Source: Opisthorchis felineus (Eukaryota; Platyhelminthes; Trematoda; Opisthorchiida; Opisthorchiidae). From it: DNA of 64,000 nucleotides. The position numbers were made by a program, and so were the translations under genes. The first letter of the stretch is position 1; every line of letters begins with the position of its first letter. This document shows positions 42,101 through 54,100 of this stretch, one piece after another. The stretch covers positions 1 to 64,000 of the forward strand of contig SJOL01001151.1 in assembly GCA_004794785.1 (NCBI GenBank), read 5' to 3'. The notes beneath the pieces were generated by a model. It saw only the letters and a list, made by a program, of their open reading frames with translations. It searched no databases and was not told the origin of the DNA.

Positions 42101-45100
42101 CATTTTACTTTGTTTCGACAATGTGTCAAAGACGGTAGAGGGTACACGTACACATTCGTGTTTCTGAGCATGGAGAAAGCCAGTAATCGAGTGTAAATGA
42201 AAGCGGGATTCATCCGCAGGCGAACAAGACGGGTTCATTGGGAAAACATCGTAAAGATCATTACAACTATCGTTCAACGTGCCATCAGAAAAGACGTGCA
42301 AACGACTCAAGTTTAGACGTAGCACACTACTCATAAGGTTGCTAAAAATTCTTCGACAACCCACGACCGGTTTCGCCCTTCTTGGGGCTCATAAGGTAGG
42401 CGCAGTCCCCTATTTTCCGTCAACCTTATGTTCTACTTGAACCCAAATTGCACGAAATTGGCGAAATACACTCACTTGCAAACCTATTTGGTTTTGCGGG
42501 AGTCCCACCTGGAACGCAGCTGAATCTCTCATTTATGATGTTTTTTTAATCATTATTATAAAAAAAATAAAAACACATCATAAATGAGAGGTTCAGCTGG
42601 GTCCTAGGCGAGTCCCCTCCAAAACCAAATTGGTTTTCAAATGAGTATTTCGCCAATGGCTGAAGTTATTGCAAACCAATGAAGTGCACAGCTTTTGTGA
42701 TGGTCTGAAATTAAAGGAAATCGCGGGAAAAATCTTGACTTGTTTTGACGTGTGATGTGAAGCGCTAAAATACCATCTACAAACCTGAGGGTACATATAA
42801 CGATTTGATGTATCATGCTCGAGCAGCTCAGAAAGCGAGTGACCCTAGCGTTTGACTCCCAGCGCTAGCCAGTTATCGGATTAATACCAAACAGGCCTAT
42901 TTGCATCCTGTAAGAAGATCGCATTATTCATCAGCCGTTCTATGCCTTCATTGTAATTTTCAAAGCGTTATCTGCCGTTCAACAGGATGTTGGTGGATTT
43001 TGCTTACGTTTATTCTCGTGTTTTGAACAGTTTTTGAAATATGGTAACAGAATTCCCTAAATTTCCAGTGAGTTAATTGATCACACGACCTTAACTGAAC
43101 GCCGAAACCCGCGCACTCATTGTCATGGTATGAACACACACATAACTTTCAGATCAGAAGTTATAGAACAGCAAACCACGTAGAGCAAAAAATAACCCTG
43201 AATGAAGCAACTTAGTTGATAGTAAAAAAATTTGGGGGGCCAAAATTGGAAGGCCTATTGTTGGTTAGCGTGGACAATCCTGCTTACCGTCAGCTAACAC
43301 TACGAACGCGACAGACATTGGCCGTTTGCGGCACATTGCCTCATATCTCTGCAAGCCTAGAGGGTGGGTCGCACCCGAATGTTTTGTATCCTGATCTTAT
43401 AGTGTGTCAGGTCCTTGGTACGCCACTTCAGTTTTGACTTGATAAGCAGGACATTACTTAGCCCAGCTGCCCACGGTTCCTGATAATTAACACAGTCCTG
43501 AATTTACATGCGGTTCGCATTATCAACTTACGTTGATTCAGCATGTGCACCGATCATGTGGCTTGGATTCTTCTAATCTGGTTACCCCACCTCAGTATGA
43601 CCTCCTGCTTCAAACTCAGCGGCTTGCATAATCGGATTACCTTAACTAGTTGTTTCTTGAGTTTTTTTATCACTAAGGTCATTCATGTTACTAACTGCAC
43701 ATTAACTCTTATTCAAGGTAGCACGCGTTTCGATTTGGATGAGCTTTGTCAGTCAAAGGATGCTTTTTAGGTTTTGGGCACGTGTTAATTAGGGAGTCGT
43801 AGCAAGTTTGGAACGCGGGTGGTGGCTTATCTGCTTCTGAAAATCAATCAACGGAGAACTTTTCTGGAAATGAGTTTACTCTTAATGAAGCATTTCTCGC
43901 GGAGCTGCGTTTTTAGTCTATCGGACTATACCTACTGCGTTGTTCGTGTGGCTTAGTTCTTATCGCAACGTGTTTGTGCGAATATTTATTTCCGTGGGTG
44001 TCTCGACTGGTTTTTATGATTTCCAACGAACAAGTAAAGTGAACTGTATAAACGTGCGTTGGTTTTCAAAATTTCCATCGTTTCCTCATTCGGTATGAAA
44101 CAGATATAGACTAGATATCGGATATTACATATTACCGCCACAATACAAAATTTTTCTCTTCACACGCCTGATCAACATTAGTTTTGCTAAAACGATGGCG
44201 CCACTCCCTTATGATTTTTCCAACCCTATTTCCAACTGGTTTCCTATACTTGATTCATCACCTGTCAAGCAGATGTTTCATTGTATACCGAAGCATTTGT
44301 TTTGACAGTTTGATATTTCAGTGGGCCTTCTGGAACTTTAGAGGTGGGATCTCTGTTCTGTGTAACCAAAGGTGACAAGAAGAATTATCACCCTTTAGAG
44401 CTTTCCCAAAATTTCCCGATGTAATTGAAACTTCAATTGTTGTATTAACTTAGTTACACATCAGCGGTACACACTCTCAATTTTATTCGTTTACCGTGAA
44501 GACATCTTAACGAATACCCGGTTTCCAAACTTGTGCTCCATGGCATGAATATTCGTTTGGTTTGATGACCCGGAGTTGATAAAATACAGCTTTAAATTGA
44601 TTTAACTAAAGCTGGTCCTGTCGTTGCTGACGATGTCTTCTTGACTGATAGCGATGCGTTTGGAAGCCAGTTACGGTGCCCGGCAAACGGATCAACGGGC
44701 ACGCGGTCAATAGCTGTTAAACTCATCGATATTTTTATGGCAGGATCATTTCAACAAATACACTAATTTCAATTTCAATTTGGCTTTGACGAGAGACTCA
44801 CCTAGAACCCAGCTGAATCTCTCATTTATGATGTTCTTAAGCAACTGATTGTGCTGCACCAGGCCACTTCATGTTTAAGTCGGTACGATATTCGAGATAC
44901 ATTATATAGACTTATATAGACTTAGCACACTACTTATAAGGTTGCTCAAGATTTCTCAGCAACCTTATGAGTAATGCATTACGTCTATACAAGGCTCATA
45001 TCAAATTTAAGGCCTTAAATATCACGGGTTCAGGATCCTCTTCATTCGGTGCCACAGTTTTCGAATGGCCTCCTCTGTGAAAAATGGCGAATTTTTTCGG

Positions 45101-48100
45101 ACAGCGTTCGTACCTGAGCTTTCGGCGTAGAATAGCAGCGTTCGAATACAGCCTAGGAGGCCATCAGTACTATTCATCTGCATCGTTCATCAATTTACTT
45201 TATTCCATTCACTTAAGGGGATCATAGTTATAAATTGTTTCCAGCAATCTGTTGGACCACGTCGAGTTACGCGCAAAACCCCAAAAGCCAAATCGCTCAA
45301 ATGGAGGTTTATCGACAAATGCGGTACTATAAATACAATAATAAATTAATAAAACCTCAAATCGTGGGACTACGCCGGCTTCTATATACCGGTTTAGGAA
45401 CTGCTAATTCCTAACGGATCCCAAAGTCCACACCGACTCAAAGCCACGTGTTTACAAGATAGCGAAACCACGTGTCGGCCTAAACAACACGTGCGATAAC
45501 AAGGTCAAAGAACGGTTTACGTTCAGGTCAAAGACAAGAATGTTGGTATAGGCGCGAAACCGAAATAACAAAAAGGGGGAATGCCGTTGTACAAAATAAG
45601 GATAGAAGAAAAGAATCAACAATAGTGTCTCTTTGTTCGTTTCATCCACTTCGTGCTTTCATCTGAAAGTTGTAAGATCCCGACCCCTTCGGCACGGTTA
45701 GCGTATAATCCCAACTAGCTAGATAGCACATCTCTCGAGAACATCGAGTTTTGAATGTTCCGTTATTTTCCATCTTACGACTAGCTTGTCACTCCTCCGA
45801 AAGTGCTTCAGGATTTCTACTTCCTGCAATAATATAACCTTGAATATGTACGTATAGTGTTAAACGAAAGTGAAACAGACAGTGCGCAGTTCAGTGTCTT
45901 GGTGTTGATGGTCGTTTACAGACATTCTTGTTTTCTGTCCGGAATTACCGCAAGCACCAATGCGCAGGTATTTTCTAAAGCTTGAACGCTTTCGACGTGT
46001 TGCGAGTCTCCCCTTTCCCGTCGGTATTTTGGCATTTGCTTTTTGTGGGTTGGTAGACGGGAGTGTGTTCGATAAAGGTCGATTGATTTAGTTAAGTTGT
46101 CCTTGAGCAATCATTTCAGCAGGATCTGCACAACTCTATTACCGACACCAAAAATTTCGCTTCCAAAGTATTTACTGGCTCCAGTCCTAGAAAGCAAGAA
46201 TATTGGTTGGAGTACTCCTTCACAGCGTTCACAGCCCGTGTGTTCAGAGGTGTTCCAGTCTGGGGATCACCTACTCCTACTCCATAATTGAGGACTTTCA
46301 CAGCTGTTCGTTTTATTTGAAATTTCACCCAAGCAAACGTGGATGATGTTTCACGCAATAAAAAACCGAAAACAGGCTGCTGTCTCACTTCTTACAGCTT
46401 GTGCACATGTGAACTTACACTCACAACGCTCGACAATACTTCCATGCGACACGCATTCAGTTCAGTCAGTGTATGTGCACTAGTTAGTCAAATCATGGAT
46501 TGGCCATCTAATCGAGGCTCCTAGCTACGTTTAATGGCAAGTTAAACGTTGTTATTTGATAGCCACCGGTTTGACCAAATGGCACCAGTTACGCTCTTGT
46601 GTGCATTCAGTTACCCCAAGTTCTTAACCTTACACGTTCCCCTCTTGTTTCGTTTCAAATCTACTGCGGATACTTCTCTAGGAATTCTGTTTTGTGGACA
46701 AATGTAGCTTGCAATTTCCAGGACGACTGCATCCGAATGCGTGGTCTGCGGTTAGCAAACCAGACCGAACTGCGTACGGTTATTTATGAGATTCGTGGGG
46801 TCAGTGTTTTTCTGATAGGTTACTTACAACCTTCAATTTCGTGAATGCTAGTACGCACTCAAAGTGTTGTACTTATTTTCCATTCACTCACTCAGGTTTT
46901 CCGTGCGTATCGAAATGTTAGGTAAAAGCTGGATAGGTTCGTGCCTTGATTGAAAAACGATAGTGTCGGTTTTGTGTCCTTATTCTAACGTTATCTATTC
47001 GTCATATATCTTGTTCTTACTTCTTCATTTTCATCAACCCCTCTCAGAACTATTCCAATTTTGCTGGAGCGATGTGTAGGTGAGGTAGAAACTCGAGGCG
47101 CCCTGGTGTGTGAAGGCCTTTACCGTGTTCCGGGAAACCATGATCGTATTGAGCAGCTTCGTGCAGCATTTGATAAAGGTATGTGGAACCTGGGTATCCA
47201 TAATGTCTTAGGTTTCGAAACCTAGTTATTTTATTTTCGTCCGGTTGCACTGACAACTCTTTGATAACAATTTCTCAAATGTCCAGGAGATCTAAAGAGG
47301 AGGATGGTGTGGTGGATCGTGCGATTGTTGGCTGATGCGCGAAATTCTGGTGGTTATGACGAGCGGTCCGTCCTCAAATCCATGAAATACTGTCTTTTGA
47401 TGTGTTTGAGTGTGCCTCAAAAGTCAAACCTTGCTTCCAGCGTTATGGCGTTCTCAATCGGATAATCTCTGCATGAGCTAATCAGTATTTTCACTGACTC
47501 CCAGCCATCTTCATTACTTGTTCGCTATAACGCCATTTTCTACTGCAGAACTTGGTGTTTTCCAAGTCAGAAATTCCCAATTTTCATTGATTTATCCTCT
47601 ACCCTCAATAAGACACAGTGACGATTTGGTGAGCGAATCATCGCCAATAATCATTCATGGCCGAGTTATCGCCGGGCAGTTGAGTCAGCGCGCTCACACC
47701 TTTGGCTGTTTCCCCCACTGTATCGCATGGTATTCATACGTGAAGCGCTAGACTCTTTTCCCCCTGTTCATCCTGAAGGAACATTAACATCCTAAAACGC
47801 CTACGAGCATCGGTGCTTCGCTAAATGCTGAGCAAAGGTGCTTAACTACGCGGGTCGAAATGAATTCTCCAGCGAAATGTGCGATCATTAACTTCTCATG
47901 TTTAGGCAAATCTGATTTCCTGTGTAAATAACCGCGTCCTCGTAGTAATCAGGTATTCGACTGAAAAGCAATACTAACTTTTTTTCGTACACAAGTTCAC
48001 TCTGAACTTTTCGCTTTTTCTGCTTTATGAGCCATTAAGCGTTCACTTGATAGTTAGGAATTTGAACAGTTAACAAATAGATGCGATGGTTAAAACAGTG

Positions 48101-51100
48101 TAAGGTTTTGTCAGGTTCTTCTCTCTGAGCGAACGAGAACGGACGGATATCAGAATGTCGGTCATCTGCATGCTCTAACTCATCCACTTTGTCCTCTGAT
48201 TTTTTTGGCCAGAAACCTCATCTCACAAACAATAAGAATCCTCTTTTGTGTCTTCTCCCAGTCGCAAAAACTGGGAATACAAAATTCGCTCGATTTATTT
48301 ATTAAAAAACTCGATCCTATCAGATTGGCAGGCGTTTTTGTGCCGTGTGGTTCAGACTGACATTTCCACCCGGGCAATCCACTTAGTGGACTAGGGATGT
48401 GTTACATTATCTTTACTTATCGCACTAATTTCTAAACCTCATCCAAGATGAATATCTAGCTAGCTCGTCCTACTCCCAAAATTGGTTTTTAGGTTGTCTT
48501 ATTTTTTTCTGGCTGTTGTGCTGAGGGCACTAGTGCCATTGCTAACGTGCATTCATACCATGTGTTTTGCAACACCATTAGTTGTGTATCATTTTTTCTT
48601 TAAAGCCTCCGGACGCCACACAACTAGCGTATTACAGAAACATTTGATACGTTAAGTTGTAGTTGGTTTCTGTGTTTAGCGGTACAGTTTAGTAATCATA
48701 GAATACACCCTGCTGCATCATCGTCGACAGCAAATATAAGTCCTTCGTTGTTGTACAACCGTGCCAATCTATTTAAGCGGCTACGCAGTGTGAAGGATGA
48801 CAGAATACAAACAACTGAGGTATTTCAGCTGGACAGCCTGGGTGAAAATGGTCGCTATTAACGTCCGGAGGTCAGCCGCCCCTAATAACCGAACAGCACG
48901 TCAGCTGGACAGACGTGTCACATGCGGGCTACGGACCAAACGAAGGCATGCCCTGATTGGTCAGAATGCCAGCCAATCTGGATCGAGCGTCTTTAGATCG
49001 ACGCTTCTCGCCCCCTCACGGAGATTCTAGCACGACCTTGTGGAACATGCTGTGATTACCCTATAAATACGGTTGTAATAATCTTCCTTTGTCTCGATAA
49101 AGGGCTATCCGAATCTACCGTGCCTTTCGATATACCCTAGTGGGCGGAGCAGGAGGCCAAGGACCGATACAGAGTTGCACGACCGTTCAGCAAGTCACAA
49201 CAACTAACTTCGGTTTGCACATTGCCGATGAATCTCTCCAGTAATCAAACATCTGTACTGTCGTCGTCTAGTTTTGTGAACCGTCGGACCTTTCAGGGCT
49301 ATCTGCGTTATTTATAAATTGTTTGTTTGAGATCCACAGTACTTATTCACCGATTGTGCTTTTCGTCTACGACCCTCGGCATGCTTGCTGCTCGTACCAA
49401 ACATTACTTCAATATGCTTTTCATGACAGATGCTGAATCTGCTCGAATATCTCAGTCTCATGTCCCGGATGTCAATGTGATCACCAGTCTGATCAAATCA
49501 TTCCTACGTCAACTTCCGGTCCCGTTAATCACTTTCGACGCCTACCCTAAATTGATGGACATTGTTCGTGAGTCTGCTTATTTATCCGCATGTGAATGTA
49601 TAAACAATGCGTGGAATCACATCTCATGTTGATCGTTTCGTCAAAAGATAGTTTTGGCATTAGCGAAATACACTCATCTGCAAACAAATTTGGTTTTGCG
49701 AGAGACTCACCTGGAACCCAGCTGAATCTCTCGTTTGTGATGTTTCCAGGCAACTGAATGTGCTGCACCAAGCATGTTATATGTGGTCGATTCTCTCCTA
49801 GATCGTACCTTGAGTGGAGCAATGCCTAATATGTCCGCTTTGGTCCAACAGCGTTAAGTTTCTCAATCAATTAAGAGTTGTTGGGTGGACATTTCTTGCA
49901 TATTCGGAATCTACAGCCAGTCAAACTCAAATGTGTTTACTTCTAAGAAGTTTTACGTTTACCTTCTTGTATTTTACTTGGTGTAGTCACCGCGTAAAGT
50001 CAAAATCATTGTACAATAATTCGCGTACCAGTGATTTAAACTTGTTTGTAATACATACCTTCCGAAGGATTATTCTAGACTGATTTTCTGTGCTTCTTTT
50101 GGTTTCGTAGCTTGTTTCTCAATCAGGCTAGGTCGGGTCTCTAGGCAGCCCAGATTCAAACAGTCCATCTTTCGGGCCAGCACCAAAATTCAGTTGGATG
50201 ATAAGCGTAACCAACATCCGTTCCTCAACTCCGTTTGTTGTACAGTAGCATAAAACCTCTGACTAGTACACACTCCTTGATGATTTGCTGCCGTGTCCAA
50301 TCTAGCCCCACGTGTCTCTGGCGGCATTCTTAACACGTTACCTTCTCTATGTGTTCAGGTACCCAGCTGTGACCATCATTAGTCTATCACCTTTTCTTAT
50401 ATCACTCTTGTGGAGCGAACGGCAGTCACGGATGGGTGGAGCTTGTCGATGTGCCACTCCAGCAATTTTCATTGTCGCTCTTATACCATGTGCTTTTCCA
50501 ACGGTAATGGCTCCACTGACTCGAAAAATATCTAATTGTTAATGGGGGGCTCAGGCGACTCTCCCGTTTATAATGATCTTCACCTGAATTTGCTGCATAG
50601 TGACTGTCTCGCGTTTCAGTTGGGAAGCTGTTTAAGATATCGAAGTATTTTTGACCCAGTACTAGTTGTATGGAAAGGACACGTAGTGTGTGGTCGAAGA
50701 TTTTCAGCGACCTTATAAGCAGCGTTGGGTGGGGGAATGGGTCCTAAGAGGAACCAGGACCAAGAGTACGTGACCGAGAAAACTATAAAGAACAATAGCT
50801 CGATCCTCGTATTCCTAGGCGACAGACTGCTTCTAAGACAGTTGATCGCATACGTCATGGTGTGACAGTCCAACGGGCAGCTAGATATCAGTGGTAAAAG
50901 GAATCATGCACTAATATACAAAGCAGAGAACCGTATAAGTGACGACGTCACAGATGACGCTCTCGAGAAACGCCTTCAGGACACCGCGGGTTTCCTCGTA
51001 GATCAGATAAGAGAGATGCTTCACAACGCGGCCGAGCAAGAGAGTGGATAGCGGGTTTGGTGATCCCCTGGGTGTTGTCACGGAGACCTCTGCGATGGCG

Positions 51101-54100
51101 TTTGTCTCCTCCCTTGACAAGTCCAGAAATGACAAGTTGTTACGGCCAAGACCCAAAACCTCTGTACCACGAAAATAATCTTTGCCATAGTGGCGCACCC
51201 CCTTAAGATTGGGTTATCTCTTAGAAGGCAGTTAGCAAACATTGCGGATGTTCTCGGGACCCGTCTTTCCCTCATACCTTAGGCTGCTGAATTTTCCGTA
51301 CAAATGAAATTGTTTCACCAGTTTCGGGAAGTCTACACAAGACTCAATGACTAACTGTATCTGGCTTAGTGGAACCCAACAGAATCGGTGCTCCTTATTT
51401 CAATCCATTAGCGAATTGTTGCTGGTGGCAGTTCGGTTGGTGTGATATGCAAAAACAGGTCCTCTGAGCAAAAGCTCCAAAGTTCCCGAGTCTGCTCTGT
51501 TCGGGTTGGGTTGGATAACCAGAAAATTTTCCTACGAACTTAGTCTGAGGGAGACAGAATGAGAATGAATCTATGTATGCCTAAGTGTACCGCCTCTCAT
51601 AATTACTCATCGTATAGCTATAATTGATCTTTATTATGCAGTTCTTGTTTCATATGCTGCCCCTAAGTTTTGCCCCGTTAAATCCACCGAAAATTTGTCC
51701 TTATCTGCTATATGGTCCGTTCGCTGCTTGAACCCGCATTTTTTCACAACAATACCATATCTTCCGATCTTTGCGTCTGAGTTTCCCCAGGTCATTGGTG
51801 TTACAGTCATCAAACAGTCTTAATGCATGATCCCGGTAGTTTCTGATAAGGACGTTGGTCTCTTTGTTGGCCTGCTAACCTGTCCTATTTATTTCGCGGC
51901 CGACCTTTTTCCCACGCGACAGACTATGTAGACCCTGATTAGTGAGGATGAGGTATTGTTCACTCAGCATTTCCCATCACAGCCATCATTCATTTTGCTT
52001 CGGATAGTATGAGAGAGCTTGGGCTGCATATCCACACCAATTCGTCGTTCCGCTTCAAAACTTAGGGTGGTCGTTGAGTCTCTCACAGATAAACTTGGCG
52101 ATTTTCGTTACAGGTGAGGACAACCTTACGGATGGTGAGAACCTTAGTGGAATCGTCTCTGTGCTATCTACTCTACCTCCCGCACACTATGAAACTTTAC
52201 GGTTCTTCATGCGGCATATACACCGGTAAGTTATTTTCATGAATTTTTGGTGTTTGGTTGTTAAGGCCTTCAGTTTGGCAGCTCAGTGCCACAACTGTAC
52301 TCTCTGGACAGGAATCCTTATAATCAAAACGCTTCCTCATGCAGCTTTTTTCTGGTTGAAATCCCAAGCAATTGATAATTCTTTCCAATGCATACTGAAG
52401 AATCACCAAAAGAATGCTTACTCCAAGTCTAATGGATCACAAATTACCGAAAAGTTATAAAAGTTTCTCTGTTCGGTGTAGCTCTCTTGCTACATCAATT
52501 AAACGGTATCACGTCCTGTTTTGGACTCGGAAAAAGCGATTGCCGTAAGTAGCAGTGCTGACAACGCACTCATTACCTGAAATCCATTATCCTTAAGGTT
52601 TGCGGTGGCTCTTAAACCTGACTGTAATATCTGTTTACACCATAACTTTTTTATCCAACCCGACCGTAAAGGAGGAATTCTACAGATGATCAACAAGACT
52701 TCAAGACAAGACTTGCTAGTAGTGGGTGACTGGAACGCTCGAGCGGTTGAACGAGACGACAACACGCGCCGTATATTTTACCGGTTTGGATTGGGTCACC
52801 GCTACGAAAGCGACTCATGAACCTCGCCTCCTCGTTTTCACTAATACCATTTTTCAAAATCCCGAGAAACACTCACTAATGTCTTTCGAACGATGGTCAC
52901 ACGATCTCCCAAATAGACTTTATTTCTGTGCGCGCACAATGGGTCTCATCAGTGGAAGTTTGTAGACCTTACAGAAGTGCTGATTCTGAAAACACAAGAG
53001 GTACAGATCACAGCCTGTGCGAGCCGGGATTAAACTCCACCTCGGTGCTAGACGGCAGAACTGTCCTCCAAAGCACATCACAACAGCACTACTAAGTTTA
53101 CCGGAAAACCAGCAGACATTTTCCGGTGCAATTACCATCAGACTGGATGCTAAAGTCCGAACTTTTCAGCTAACCAGTTGGTTCAAGTAAACGATCAGGG
53201 GTTGCTCTAAAAATCCATGTACAACAAATCACTGTAGACCGACTAGGCTATGTGCAAGATAATCGGAAGAAACAGATATCTGAGGAAATAGGTTCTTCAT
53301 CCAGGAAGGCGGAGATGGCCCATATTACCAAATTGGTTGACTTCCGGAAGCTCCGGCGAATGGCTACTCGATCAGCCAACAGAGGCTAAGTGTCATACTG
53401 GTCAGGCATGGCATCAGACATAGAATCCGCTTTGAGCGTTGGTAGTTTCAGCAAACGTTTTCCCCCTATACGCGTAGCTTCAGGAAGCCGGCATTAGCGA
53501 TATTTGCCAACTCGCCGAGAGGATGAATAAACATAAACCTGTTACCCAAAACTTGAAACCAGTTTAGCCCCAATGTTGTGTGGTGTCAGCTGCGAGGAGC
53601 CAAGTAAGCCAGAAATCGCCGCGATCTTCAGACAACCGATGAGCAGAAAAAACAGAGAAGACGGATCCTCAGCTGGGGTCCATAAATCCTGCATCTCAGA
53701 ACGTCTATTAGCACTCCGTAAGCTGTTTTGTTCAGTCTGGAAAAGTGAATCCGTTCCGCGGGACTACTGGGGTACGTCACTAAAGACGATTGGACAGTGT
53801 GTGATAATTAATTATCGATTTTGCTGGAATTTCTGCGTCCATTCTGCCACAACGTTTTTCCCGAACACGGATTGCACACACAAAGCCAAATCGAAGAGAT
53901 TTCCATTGTGGAAAAGGCTGTGTGAACCAGATATTCTGTGCGATGAACATTAGGACATCGTTTTAGATTCAAGCAACCTACCACCGTGCTTCGTCGACCT
54001 TCGAGTTGCGTTTGATTCGGTTGGTCGTCAGCCACTGTGGACAATCCTGTTAGCTGACGGTTTCCACGCGAAGCTGACTAGTCTCATTAAAGCTTATTAC

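Larger units (their letters stand above)
24728..46721. other. Chimaerin intron region (22 kb), overview; unplaced C1 exon expected here
   Basis: Contains SINEs, LINE tails, tRNA-like pieces, a hammerhead-like hairpin and family B copies, listed separately. A roughly 30-bp phase-0 exon coding V-H-x-x-C plus five residues is expected but was not located by reading for AG-NNN-CAY-N6-TGY. In 28740-29780, 30050-34010, 34170-38880, 39185-41320, 42660-44750 and 45005-46720 no gene or known repeat is recognised. The longest open frames there (33093-33521, 142 codons; 34839-35294, 151 codons) show no known domain and are judged chance frames. Confidence 0.55.

Noticed and set aside
43682..43722. Possible missing C1 exon: good acceptor (TTTTTTTATCACTAAG) then V-I-H-V-T-N-C and a GTAGCA donor
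   Set aside because: The His-Cys spacing is three instead of two, C-x4-H is broken, and the 40-bp length puts the next exon out of phase.
51270..51335. Further hammerhead relic (TTGTTTCACCAGTTTCGGG on +)
   Set aside because: Resembles the family B flank, but no GAAA box with stems can be drawn; too short to call.
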